Source: Bacteroidales bacterium
Lineage (GTDB): Bacteria; Bacteroidota; Bacteroidia; Bacteroidales; Azobacteroidaceae
Length of the DNA: 64,000 bases
Direction: 5' to 3'
Assembly: GCA_003851245.1 (NCBI GenBank)
Contig: BHEP01000008.1
Span: 1 to 64,000, forward strand
Part shown: positions 45,515 through 53,379 of the stretch, one piece after another
Layout of the letters: each line of letters starts with the position of its first letter
Numbering within the stretch: the first letter of the stretch is position 1
Notes under the pieces: generated by a model
What the model was told of the DNA's origin: nothing
Database searches by the model: none
What the model saw: only the letters and a program-made list of their open reading frames with translations
Made by a program: the position numbers and the translations under genes

Positions 45515-45808
45515 ATGAAGGCAGTATTTATTCCATACAACCAAGCATATAAAGATCGCTTGCTAGAACTAATGAAAAGAATGAGCATCCGCGGGTTTAC
45601 CTCCTGGCAGGATGTGCAGGGCAGGGGTAGCAAAACGGGAGAGCCTCATTATGGCGACCATGCCTGGCCCACAATGAACTCTGCCATCATCACCATGGTC
45701 GACGACGACAAGGTAGACGCATTCTTAGAGGCTATTCATGCCTTAGATGCCAAAACTCAGGCGCAGGGTATCCACGCCTTTGTATGGAATATAGAAAAGA
45801 TGGTGTAG
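45515..45808 (+). CDS. PII-like (GlnB-fold) small protein next to the RND pump
   Basis: A 97-residue protein with the PII secondary-structure order: beta MKAVFIPYN, helix YKDRLLELMKRMSI, beta followed by a T-loop-like GRGSKTGEPHYGDHAW, beta SAIITMVDDD, helix VDAFLEAIHALDAKTQ, beta AFVWNIEKMV. Position of GRG and the variable loop fit GlnB-type trimers, but the PII signature sequences are absent. Similar PII-like proteins are known to sit beside RND metal pumps. Here it follows the operon by 170 bp, with a possible separate promoter. Its ligand is unknown. Confidence 0.68.
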   Translation: MKAVFIPYNQAYKDRLLELMKRMSIRGFTSWQDVQGRGSKTGEPHYGDHAWPTMNSAIITMVDDDKVDAFLEAIHALDAKTQAQGIHAFVWNIEKMV

Positions 45809-45811
45809 GAA

Positions 45812-46792
45812 TTATATAGACAATACCCTAAGCATATTTAGCAGGTTTCTGTCTATGGGCTTATCATTTTTTATAGCCTTAGAGAAGGGGGTGTAAATGA
45901 TTTGGTCGTTTTGAATGCCAATCATCACATTGCGTTGGTCTTCCAATAGGGCATCTATGGATGCAGCTCCCATGCGACTAGCCAATATACGGTCGGAGGC
46001 AGTAGGAGAGCCCCCTCTTTGGAGGTGTCCCAATATTGTTACGCGCACATCATATTCGGGATATTCTTTTTTCACTCTTTCGGCCATTCCCATAGCGCCA
46101 CCAGTAATTTCACTTTCGGCAACCAGTACTATACTACTGTTCTTCGACTTTCGGAATCCATTTTTGATGAGGTCTTCCAACTGGTCTACTTCTGTAAATA
46201 TTTCGGGAATAATGGCCGCTTCGGCACCAGAGGCAATGGCTCCGTTGAGTGCCAGAAAGCCTGCATCTCTACCCATTATTTCTATGAAAAATAGTCGCTC
46301 GTGCGAGGTTGCGGTATCTCTTATCTTATCTACGGCATCCATAACGGTGTTGAGGGCTGTGTCGTAGCCAATGGTTCTGTCTGTTCCGTAGAGGTCGTTG
46401 TCTATGGTGCCAGGCACTCCAATGATGGGGAGGTTGAACTCTTGTGCAAATATTCTAGCCCCGGTGAGCGATCCATCGCCACCGATAACAACTAGCGAAT
46501 CTATTCCGTGTTTTTGAATTATTTCGTAGGCTGTCTGCCTGCCTGCGGGATCCATAAATTCCTTGCAGCGCGCTGTTTTTAGTATGGTGCCACCCTGCTG
46601 GATGATATTGCTAACATTGCTAGTTTTGAAGGGCACAATTTCGTCGGTTATCATTCCTTTGTAGCCCCTATAAATGCCCTTTACTTCGAGGCCATTATAT
46701 ATTGCAGACCTAGTTACAGCTCTAATAGCAGCATTCATTCCAGGAGCATCGCCTCCAGAGGTAAGTATTCCTACACACTTTGTTTTACTCAT
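45812..46792 (-). CDS. pfkA: ATP-dependent 6-phosphofructokinase
   Basis: A 326-residue glycolytic enzyme. The ATP loop [19 protein letters not shown], the catalytic [19 protein letters not shown] (with Asp in the TIDND motif), the GGDGSLTGA motif and the fructose-6-phosphate motif [10 protein letters not shown] are all there. Standard bacterial length with effector residues. It is monocistronic, facing the PII-like gene with only 3 bp between stop codons, and ispH is upstream on the same strand, 100 bp away. Confidence 0.97.
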   Translation of the reverse strand: MSKTKCVGILTSGGDAPGMNAAIRAVTRSAIYNGLEVKGIYRGYKGMITDEIVPFKTSNVSNIIQQGGTILKTARCKEFMDPAGRQTAYEIIQKHGIDSLVVIGGDGSLTGARIFAQEFNLPIIGVPGTIDNDLYGTDRTIGYDTALNTVMDAVDKIRDTATSHERLFFIEIMGRDAGFLALNGAIASGAEAAIIPEIFTEVDQLEDLIKNGFRKSKNSSIVLVAESEITGGAMGMAERVKKEYPEYDVRVTILGHLQRGGSPTASDRILASRMGAASIDALLEDQRNVMIGIQNDQIIYTPFSKAIKNDKPIDRNLLNMLRVLSI

Positions 46793-46841
46793 TGTTTATA
46801 ATAAATTATATATTATCAATTCTTAATTACTTTTATTACAT

Positions 46842-46865
46842 TACTTGCTCTTATACTTGCTCTTT
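46842..46865. repeat. 12-bp tandem duplication between ispH and pfkA
   Basis: TACTTGCTCTTA is followed by TACTTGCTCTTT, one mismatch. It is located between the ispH stop and pfkA start, so in the leader region of pfkA. Confidence 0.5.
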
Positions 46866-46892
46866 GCGCAGCTGCAAAATTACTATTTCTTT

Positions 46893-47762
46893 TTAATTAT
46901 TGGGGATATTCTCAACAATTTTTGCAACCTCCTCCATCAGCCATTTGGGAGTTGAGGTAGCACCGCAAATGCCTACAGAGTTGATATTTTTCATCCATGA
47001 GGGGTCAATTTCTTCTGGCGACTCTATAAAATGGGTGTTGGTATTTCTTTTCTTGCATTCGGAATATAGCACCTTTCCATTGGAACTTTTCTTTCCTGCA
47101 ACAAATATAATTAGGTCGTGTTTGGCAGCAAAATTGCCAATATTGGGCATCCTATTAGATACTTGCCGACATATAGAATCTACAAAATGGAAGCCTACTC
47201 CCTGGGGTATTCTGCTTTCTATTTCTTTGATAAGCTGCCTATAATCTTCTAGGTGCATGGTTGTTTGCGAAAATAGATAGGTATCTTTCGTGAAATCTAT
47301 GTTTTCTAAGTCCTCATCTTTTTCTATTACTATAGCCTTCTCTTGGGTTTGCCCAAGAAGTCCTACAACTTCGGCATGGCCTTTTTTCCCATAAATAAGT
47401 ATTTGGGACTTTGTGCTGTCTATGGCTTCAAATTGCTTGAGTATTTTTTTTTGTAGCCTCAATACCACGGGGCAGGTGGCATCTACTATTTCTATCTTAT
47501 TTTCTTGTGCAAACTGGTAGGTGGCAGGAGGTTCGCCATGGGCCCTAAACAGCACCTTTGAGCCCTTAAAATCCTTAAGCTGCTGGTGATCTACAGCTTC
47601 TAATCCTAGATTTTTCAGTCGTTTTACTTCTTGATTGTTGTGCACAATATCGCCTAAGCTCCATATTTTTGTGCCACTGGCTAGTTCGCTTTCGGCTTGT
47701 TTGATGGCATTGATAACGCCAAAGCAGAAGCCTGAACCCTGATCTATTTCTACTTTTATCAT
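46893..47762 (-). CDS. ispH: 4-hydroxy-3-methylbut-2-enyl diphosphate reductase
   Basis: A 289-residue iron-sulfur enzyme that makes IPP and DMAPP in the MEP isoprenoid pathway. The three cluster cysteines are visible in GFCFGV (Cys12), DATCPVV and SICRQV/GICGATSTPKW; the GAT-STP motif after the last is standard. Length is typical of the bacterial enzyme. It is monocistronic, with bamD diverging from its 5' side. A -7 box lies upstream (47814-47821). It shows that the host uses the MEP route. Confidence 0.96.
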   Translation of the reverse strand: MIKVEIDQGSGFCFGVINAIKQAESELASGTKIWSLGDIVHNNQEVKRLKNLGLEAVDHQQLKDFKGSKVLFRAHGEPPATYQFAQENKIEIVDATCPVVLRLQKKILKQFEAIDSTKSQILIYGKKGHAEVVGLLGQTQEKAIVIEKDEDLENIDFTKDTYLFSQTTMHLEDYRQLIKEIESRIPQGVGFHFVDSICRQVSNRMPNIGNFAAKHDLIIFVAGKKSSNGKVLYSECKKRNTNTHFIESPEEIDPSWMKNINSVGICGATSTPKWLMEEVAKIVENIPNN

Positions 47763-47813
47763 CGTCTTCTATTGTTGTATTGTATTTTGTTATGTTTTGA
47801 TTGTAATGGAATC

Positions 47814-47821
47814 CAAAATTA
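47814..47821 (-). promoter_or_regulatory. Promoter -7 box of ispH
   Basis: The minus strand reads TAATTTTG (TAnnTTTG), 51 bp upstream of the ATG at 47762. No clear -33 element. Confidence 0.4.
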
Positions 47822-47915
47822 CAATATAATTCACAACATTCACTCGTTTTCCATATAATTTAGGCATTAAAGTATTAAAAAAATAAAATACCCTCTTTAT
47901 CTCAATGCTAATGAC

Positions 47916-47923
47916 TACATTTG
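47916..47923 (+). promoter_or_regulatory. Promoter -7 box of the bamD-rpoZ operon
   Basis: TACATTTG matches TAnnTTTG, 34 bp before the bamD ATG at 47958. Confidence 0.5.
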
Positions 47924-47937
47924 CAACTTAATTAATG

Positions 47938-47957
47938 CACTCTTAATACACTCTTAG
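47938..47957 (+). repeat. 11-bp partial tandem duplication directly before bamD
   Basis: CACTCTTAATA (47938-47948) is followed by CACTCTTAG (47949-47957), which ends immediately before the bamD ATG at 47958. Short, but it matches the pattern of duplicated leaders in this window. Confidence 0.45.
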
Positions 47958-48797
47958 ATGAAATTTAGGATTCTTACGTTTATATTTGGGCTATTGTTGT
48001 TGGCTTCTTGCGGCGAATACAATAAAGTTTTGAAGAACCCCGACTTAGAGGTGAAGTATTCTTATGCCAAAAATTATTTTGCTCTAGGTAAATTTAGCCG
48101 TTCGGCTACCTTGCTTGAAGATGTGGTGCCAATGTTTAAGGGTTCGGTTCATGCCGAAGAGTCTTTGTATTTGTTGGCTCAGAGTTATTATGGAATGAGA
48201 GATTATATGACAGCGTCTCAATATTTTGCTTCTTACTACAACACCTACCCCAAGGGAGAGTATACCGAATTGGCACGATACTATTCGGCCTATGGTCTGT
48301 ATTTGGATTCTCCAGATCCCCGTTTGGATCAGACACAAACCTACCAATCTATCAAGCAATTTCAAGACTTTATGGAATATTATCCCCAGAGTGAAAGAAA
48401 GGCAGAGGCAGAGATGGTGCAATTTGAGCTACAAGAAAAATTGGCTCTAAAGGATTTGATGGCTGTTAGGCTATATTACAATTTGGGCAATTATGTGGTT
48501 GGCTACCCCTTCCCTGGAGGTAATTACTCTTCGTGTGTGATAAGTGCTACGGGAGCCCTGCGCACATATCCTTACTCCAAATATAGGGAAGAGTTTATGT
48601 ACTACTCCATAAGGGCAAAGTATGATATGGCCCTGGAGAGTGTTAAAGACAAAAAAAGCTTGCGCTATAGAGATGTGATTGATGAGTACTATACCTATAT
48701 AAACGATTTTCCTGATGGACTTTATGTAAAACAGATAGTCAAGATATTTGAAAACTCTCAGAAGCAAATCGAAGATAAGCAATTTTTAGAGCAATAG
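47958..48797 (+). CDS. bamD: Outer-membrane protein assembly lipoprotein BamD
   Basis: A 279-residue lipoprotein with a signal ending in lipobox LLASC (Cys at about 19). The TPR-like helical repeats (about 30-240) include YSYAKNYFALGKFSRSATLLEDV and ESLYLLAQSYYGMRDYMTASQYFASY, the BamD pattern. It works with BamA in inserting beta-barrel proteins into the outer membrane. It opens an operon with rpoZ and DUF4293, an arrangement usual in Bacteroidota. Four 11-bp repeats fill the gap to rpoZ. Confidence 0.93.
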   Translation: MKFRILTFIFGLLLLASCGEYNKVLKNPDLEVKYSYAKNYFALGKFSRSATLLEDVVPMFKGSVHAEESLYLLAQSYYGMRDYMTASQYFASYYNTYPKGEYTELARYYSAYGLYLDSPDPRLDQTQTYQSIKQFQDFMEYYPQSERKAEAEMVQFELQEKLALKDLMAVRLYYNLGNYVVGYPFPGGNYSSCVISATGALRTYPYSKYREEFMYYSIRAKYDMALESVKDKKSLRYRDVIDEYYTYINDFPDGLYVKQIVKIFENSQKQIEDKQFLEQ

Positions 48798-48800
48798 ATT

Positions 48801-48844
48801 TAAGAATACAATAAGAATACAATAAGAATATAATAAGAATATAA
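48801..48844 (+). repeat. 11-bp tandem repeat, four units, between bamD and rpoZ
   Basis: TAAGAATACAA twice and TAAGAATATAA twice tile 48801-48844 without gaps. The rpoZ ATG is 5 bp further. Almost the whole 52-bp spacer is repeat. Confidence 0.88.
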
Positions 48845-48849
48845 TAATT

Positions 48850-49188
48850 ATGGATTACAGAAAAACAACTGCACCAGCAAATACAATTACAAGGGACATG
48901 ATTTCCTTGTCGGCTGATACAGGCAATGTTTATGAAACAGTGCGTATTATTTCCAAGCGCTCCAATCAGATTAGTGTAGAAATTAAGCATGATTTGGAAA
49001 ATAAGCTTCAAGAGTTTGCTTCCTATAGCGACAATTTGGAGGAGGTTTTTGAAAATCGCGAGCAGATTGAGATTTCTCGCTATTTTGAACGTCTACCTAA
49101 GGCTACTCTTATTGCTACTCAGGAGTACATAGAGGATGAAATCTATTACCGAAACCCTGTGAAAGAAAAAGATAACTTCGAAGGATAA
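48850..49188 (+). CDS. rpoZ: RNA polymerase omega subunit (Rpb6/RpoZ-like)
   Basis: A 112-residue protein of the Bacteroidota omega/Rpb6 form. NTITRDMISLSADTGNVYETVRIISKRSNQIS is the conserved core, with the C-terminal helix and an acidic tail (IEDEIYYRNPVKE). Omega aids assembly of beta-prime into RNA polymerase. It lies between bamD and DUF4293 as in relatives, and a repeat array occupies its upstream spacer. Confidence 0.9.
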   Translation: MDYRKTTAPANTITRDMISLSADTGNVYETVRIISKRSNQISVEIKHDLENKLQEFASYSDNLEEVFENREQIEISRYFERLPKATLIATQEYIEDEIYYRNPVKEKDNFEG

Positions 49189-49202
49189 TTTTCATTTTTA
49201 CT

Positions 49203-49658
49203 ATGATACAAAGAATTCAAACTATTTATCTCCTACTTATCGCTGGCTTCATGCTGGCGATACTTTTTTTGCCCTTGGGCTCCTTTATTAAAGATGGCGA
49301 AGTAGCATCTTTCAACTGTTTTGGTTTGACTATTACACAAGGCACAGGTTTTGTGAAGAGCGAATGGACTCTGTTCTATCTGGCTATTGCCAGCAGTCTT
49401 ATATCCTTTAGTGCTGTTTTTCTTTATAAAAAAAGGAATCTTCAGGTAGGTTTGTCTTACCTAATGCTCATGTCTTTAGTAATGTTTTATTTCTTTTGCT
49501 GGGTCTATTTGCAGGGCTATTATAATATATACTCTTCGTCTTTCAGTTTTGGCTTCGCCCTTGTTTTACCTCTGCTATCTATTATTTTGGGTTTTATGGC
49601 AATTGCAGGAATCAAGAAAGATGAAAAATTAATTCGCTCCTTGGATAGGATACGCTAG
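49203..49658 (+). CDS. DUF4293 membrane protein
   Basis: A 151-residue inner-membrane protein with four helices (about 4-24, 48-70, 78-100, 110-135). MIQRIQTIYLLL at the N-terminus is the DUF4293 hallmark. The function is unknown. Family members typically follow rpoZ in Bacteroidota, as here (14 bp gap). It ends 20 bp before the converging porT gene. Confidence 0.88.
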   Translation: MIQRIQTIYLLLIAGFMLAILFLPLGSFIKDGEVASFNCFGLTITQGTGFVKSEWTLFYLAIASSLISFSAVFLYKKRNLQVGLSYLMLMSLVMFYFFCWVYLQGYYNIYSSSFSFGFALVLPLLSIILGFMAIAGIKKDEKLIRSLDRIR

Positions 49659-49678
49659 AAAGATCTTATTTTACGTTT

Positions 49679-50386
49679 TCAATTTAGTTGAAATAGGTAG
49701 GTAAGTTTAATACATGTTGCCTGATTAGAGGATTTAGAAAAGTAATCAGATTTATTATTGCTGAATATGTCGGAAAGCCCATAGGTATATCGGCCTTCAG
49801 CAATAAAACTTCCTACGCCAGTTCTTATCTCTAAGCCCATTCCCGCCATTATGCCATAATCGAATACTCTTTGAACTCCAGTTTCATAGTATGGAGGAAT
49901 TTCTTTTCCCTCGCTTAAGTCCTTGATAACAATATTGTTTTTAAGGTCTTTTTCGTTGAGAAGAAAGCTCAGATGCGGTCCTAAATTAAAAACTATTCTA
50001 GCTCTTTTGCCAGCATTAAAATAGATATGCGTGAGTAGTGGAATTTCTAAATACCTGATAGATCGGGCATATTGATGCCCTATGGAATCTTTGTCGGCTT
50101 CGTCCCATCCTCTTTGCGATAGATTGAGTTCTGCCTGTAGTCCAAAATGCCTTTCAGATATATACCTCACACTTATACCGCCTATATATTGCTGTAGGTT
50201 GTTTTGTTGTATGGCTTTCTGAAAGTCTATCTTTGCATAATTGATACCAATATTGCCACCTACCGATAGCTCAGGAATAAATTTACCCTGTTGAAAGGTA
50301 GAAACTTGTGCCTTTGATGGCTGCCATAACACTGCGTGCACAGCAATAAAAACATATATAAATAGTTTTAAGTCCTTCTTTTTCAT
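49679..50386 (-). CDS. porT: PorT-family outer-membrane beta-barrel protein
   Basis: A 235-residue protein with a signal peptide (about 1-26, ending SKAQ) and an eight-stranded barrel pattern: alternating strands such as LSVGGNIGINYAKIDF, HFGLQAELNLSQRGWD, RYLEIPLLTHIYF and IVFNLGPHLSFLL. PorT proteins belong to the T9SS assembly set and are needed for secretion, although paralogues exist with other roles. The call fits the nearby porZ and two CTD-bearing proteins. It starts 0 bp after the LysM gene's stop, so the two form an operon. Confidence 0.75.
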   Translation of the reverse strand: MKKKDLKLFIYVFIAVHAVLWQPSKAQVSTFQQGKFIPELSVGGNIGINYAKIDFQKAIQQNNLQQYIGGISVRYISERHFGLQAELNLSQRGWDEADKDSIGHQYARSIRYLEIPLLTHIYFNAGKRARIVFNLGPHLSFLLNEKDLKNNIVIKDLSEGKEIPPYYETGVQRVFDYGIMAGMGLEIRTGVGSFIAEGRYTYGLSDIFSNNKSDYFSKSSNQATCIKLTYLFQLN

Positions 50387-51922
50387 TTATTTATGGGCAT
50401 CTAGAGAGATGGAATAATCGGCATTAAAATTGACCAAGTAGTAGTGGGTGTTTATAAAGCCGCTCCAATTATTTATTCTTTGAAAATTAAATCCCGTTTG
50501 AATACCTTTATATTTTACCTTGCTTGTATTGTCGCTAAAGGCAGATCCAAATTGAGATAGTCCTTTGATAAAGAAAAATCCTGTGTCGTAGCCCAACAAT
50601 CCATATTTAGGATAGGTGTCCATAAGGTTTTTGGAATAGGCATTTCTGAATTTGCTGGAAAACATTTTCACCTCATCAGACTTGTTGTCGGCATAAAAAA
50701 CTGTATATATAGAGGTTTTAAGAATGCAGTATTCGTCAAAATAGTTTTGATTGTATCTTTGCCATTCGGGGTATCCGAAAAGAGAGATATTGGCATCTTT
50801 TTCGCTTTGAACAAGTGTTTTTAAGGTAGGCATAAGGCGCATTAGTGTTTGTGGCGACGCATCCGATGGCACAATAACAGTCTCTTTGTCTTTGCTGAGT
50901 ACATTTTTGATAGAGCTAAGAAGTTGGGTGCTTATTTCAAGTTCTTTAAATTCTATTTTATTTTGTTTGAGTTCGGTTTGAAGTGTTTGTACGAAGTCCA
51001 TTTTATCACCATTTTTGTCGATAAGGAACACTATATTTTTATCCTTATAGCTAGATACAAAAAGGCTTATGACCTTACTTTGCAATATAGATTGAGGATT
51101 ATTTACCTGGAAGGCATATGGATTGCTTATAGATTCGTCGAATTTAGATGTGAAAGGTATTACATATGGAATTTTGTAGTCATGTGAAAAAGATGATATT
51201 TCCGCTATCTGTTTGTCATAAAATCCACCAATAATTAGTTGCGCCTGTTTGGTCTCTTCTTTGTTAAGTATAGATTTCAACTTTTTCGTGTCTTTTCCTA
51301 TGTCGTGCACATAAAGGTTGATAGAGATGTTTTCTTTTTTGAGCTTATCTATTGCTAAAAGAAAGCCTTCGTAATATTCAATAAACCTTTTTTTCTGAGG
51401 GTTTTCATCTTCATTAATACCAAAAGGCAGTAGTAATACTACGTTTACAGTGTTTAAATATTCTGTTTTTTTTGTTTGTGATAGCAAGGCATCAGTATAA
51501 ATTTGTATCTTTGTCTCGCTGTATCCCTGCATGGGCATTGTAACTTTATTGGTAGGTATGCGTATGTTTTTGTCTATGGTAAATGTTTTTTCGGAGAGTC
51601 CCTGATTTGCTTCTATTATGTCTTCGCCACTCATTGCATACAATTTAGAAACGGAGTATAATGTTTCTTTAGGCTTTATGGTGTGATAGATATATGATCC
51701 TGATGTTTGGGGCATTTTTAGGGAATCTCCTATTGTAATGCTTTCCTTGCTTGTGTCATTGAGTTTGTAGATAGCCTCAATGGGAATATTATAAGTTTTG
51801 GAAATGGCGTATACCGTTTGTCCTCTTTCGATGATATGATAGAAATATTCAGTATTTTGAGCTTTGGCGAAACTTACTTGCAGGCTAAAAATAATAAGGA
51901 AGAAAAAAATACGTTTAAACAT
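50387..51922 (-). CDS. LysM plus periplasmic-binding-fold protein
   Basis: I start at MFKRIFFFLI (51922), giving 511 residues. The longer frame from 51991 starts with TTG and lies within a repeat array. A signal peptide (1-22, ending KAQ) is followed by two LysM modules (about 25-70 and 77-125: YFYHIIERGQTVYAISKTY and YIYHTIKPKETLYSVSKLY). A periplasmic binding protein type-1 fold (about 155-500) starts NVVLLLPFGINEDENPQKKR. By layout it binds peptidoglycan and a soluble ligand or partner, comparable to LpoA-type regulators, but function is inferred. The leader contains three 17-bp repeats. Confidence 0.85.
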   Translation of the reverse strand: MFKRIFFFLIIFSLQVSFAKAQNTEYFYHIIERGQTVYAISKTYNIPIEAIYKLNDTSKESITIGDSLKMPQTSGSYIYHTIKPKETLYSVSKLYAMSGEDIIEANQGLSEKTFTIDKNIRIPTNKVTMPMQGYSETKIQIYTDALLSQTKKTEYLNTVNVVLLLPFGINEDENPQKKRFIEYYEGFLLAIDKLKKENISINLYVHDIGKDTKKLKSILNKEETKQAQLIIGGFYDKQIAEISSFSHDYKIPYVIPFTSKFDESISNPYAFQVNNPQSILQSKVISLFVSSYKDKNIVFLIDKNGDKMDFVQTLQTELKQNKIEFKELEISTQLLSSIKNVLSKDKETVIVPSDASPQTLMRLMPTLKTLVQSEKDANISLFGYPEWQRYNQNYFDEYCILKTSIYTVFYADNKSDEVKMFSSKFRNAYSKNLMDTYPKYGLLGYDTGFFFIKGLSQFGSAFSDNTSKVKYKGIQTGFNFQRINNWSGFINTHYYLVNFNADYSISLDAHK

Positions 51923-51925
51923 GCG

Positions 51926-51979
51926 AATTGTTGTTGAGATATAATTGTTGCTGAGATATAATTGTTGTTGAGATATAAT
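51926..51979. repeat. 17-bp tandem repeat forming the leader of the LysM gene
   Basis: AATTGTTGTTGAGATAT (51926-51942), AATTGTTGCTGAGATAT (51943-51959) and AATTGTTGTTGAGATAT (51960-51976) are followed by AAT. The array begins 4 bp before the LysM gene's ATG (minus strand) and ends 10 bp short of its -7 box. It fills most of the divergent spacer to the gene at 52006. Confidence 0.88.
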
Positions 51980-51988
51980 CTTAGTGTG

Positions 51989-51996
51989 CAAAGTTA
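51989..51996 (-). promoter_or_regulatory. Promoter -7 box of the LysM-porT unit
   Basis: The minus strand reads TAACTTTG (TAnnTTTG), 67 bp upstream of the ATG at 51922. Transcription from here would place the three 17-bp repeats in the 5' UTR. Confidence 0.5.
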
Positions 51997-52005
51997 GAAA
52001 TTAAA

Positions 52006-53334
52006 ATGAATAAAAGGATAATGAATATTAAAAAACATGTGCAAAGAAGCCACTTAACGGTTTTGTTTTTGTTTTTTGCAAGCACACTATTTTCTCAATA
52101 TAAGCTTACATCTTCATTTGAGCCCCTTTTGGCAGAAAATAATAGCCAGCAGCGTATGGCAGTTTATATGTTGAGGGGTCTTTCGGGCTCTCAAATTTCA
52201 TTTACTTCCGATGATAATTCGTCACATCAATGGTATAGATACAAGACAAGGGCAAGTGATAGTGAGGCAGTTAGTTCGGTGCAAACGGGTTCGCAGTCTG
52301 TGGTTTCGGATTTAGAAAGTGGCTGGGCCTACTATGTGGGCTCGCCTGCCGATATGTCTACTTCGTATGTTTGGATTATCGATTATTTGGATTATTTGCT
52401 TCGATTCAACTCGCTTACTATAGACGATGATTTGGATGATGTTTGCACTATACTAAAGTTGATTCCCTCCATTGAGGCATCTCCTATTTATTACTACTCT
52501 ACTGTAGGCACTCGCTTGCAGGTGCATCGCAAATTTGATTTGTCGTACACTAGCCTAGTTTGGAATGAGGAGTCTAAGTTTTTTGAGATCGATCAAGTAG
52601 TAGAGACTTTTAGCAATATGGCAGCAGAAATATTGGTAAAAGCCCCACTTATAAATACCACTTTCAGCCTCAAGGGCGATCAGTTTGCACATTATTTTGG
52701 TTTGGAAGAGACCTTAGAAACTCCCCAATATACGGCCATAGCTGTAGAAGCACATGTGAGAGTAGAAAAGATTAAAAATGGTGTACCCGAGATAAGTTGG
52801 GATCCAGAGCAGTCCGAGGATTTTGGGGGCTCAGGGCCCTTCGATCTAAGTTTTTCGGTGTCTGCCAATGAGCCCGTTGCCGCCTTCTATCTTTGGACAA
52901 TTTCTCGACCAGAGAGCTCTGAAACTCTTTTAAGTTTTAGTGATCCTGCCTTGCGAGGTTTTGAGTTTTCTTCCGGCAAGTATGAGGTAAAGTATGAGGT
53001 TGGCGACAGGGGTTTAAGCTGTGTAGATTCATTGAGTTTTATTGTGGATTTGGCATCTTCGGAGCTAAAAGTGCCCAATGCCTTTACGCCTCACAGTTCG
53101 CCAGGGGTAAACGACGAATTTAAGGTTAGCTATCGTTCAATATCTCGTTTTAAGGCATCTATATTCAATCGCTGGGGCACTCTCTTGTATCAGTGGACAG
53201 ATCCTTCGCAGGGGTGGGATGGGAGCTATAAGGGAAAATTGGTTCCTACGGGAGTTTATTTTTATGTGATAGATGCAAGGGGTTCCGATGGTAGAGATCA
53301 GAGCAAGTCGGGTTCTATAAATATTCTTAAATAG
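52006..53334 (+). CDS. Secreted protein with gliding-type (CHU_C, type B) T9SS C-terminal domain
   Basis: A 442-residue exported protein: signal peptide (about 1-34, ending LFSQ), a mid region without recognised domain, a PKD/Ig-like domain (about 275-350, with FDLSFSVSANEPVAAFYLW), and a C-terminal domain (about 352-442) reading VPNAFTPHS, then FNRWGTLLYQW, then GWDGSYKGKLVPTGVYFYVIDA. That C-terminus is the TIGR04131/CHU_C pattern used for T9SS export and surface display. It lies between the LysM gene (divergent) and a lytic transglycosylase (same strand, 42 bp). A second start at residue 6 is possible. Confidence 0.85.
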   Translation: MNKRIMNIKKHVQRSHLTVLFLFFASTLFSQYKLTSSFEPLLAENNSQQRMAVYMLRGLSGSQISFTSDDNSSHQWYRYKTRASDSEAVSSVQTGSQSVVSDLESGWAYYVGSPADMSTSYVWIIDYLDYLLRFNSLTIDDDLDDVCTILKLIPSIEASPIYYYSTVGTRLQVHRKFDLSYTSLVWNEESKFFEIDQVVETFSNMAAEILVKAPLINTTFSLKGDQFAHYFGLEETLETPQYTAIAVEAHVRVEKIKNGVPEISWDPEQSEDFGGSGPFDLSFSVSANEPVAAFYLWTISRPESSETLLSFSDPALRGFEFSSGKYEVKYEVGDRGLSCVDSLSFIVDLASSELKVPNAFTPHSSPGVNDEFKVSYRSISRFKASIFNRWGTLLYQWTDPSQGWDGSYKGKLVPTGVYFYVIDARGSDGRDQSKSGSINILK

Positions 53335-53346
53335 GTTTATAGGTTT

Positions 53347-53379
53347 AAATGGATAATATAAAATGGACAATATAAAATG
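53347..53379 (+). repeat. 14-bp tandem repeat that supplies the start codon of the lytic transglycosylase
   Basis: AAATGGATAATATA (53347-53360) and AAATGGACAATATA (53361-53374) are followed by AAATG (53375-53379). The ATG at 53377-53379, the real start, is the third equivalent ATG. The earlier two are out of frame with it. Confidence 0.75.

Noticed and set aside
45515-45808. CutA or classical GlnB
   Set aside because: The fold order fits PII, but the GlnB uridylylation tyrosine motif and the CutA signature are absent, so only a PII-like call is supported.
51923-51991. Longer N-terminus of the LysM protein
   Set aside because: It would start with TTG, would translate the 17-bp repeats and would hide a clean signal peptide that begins at 51922.
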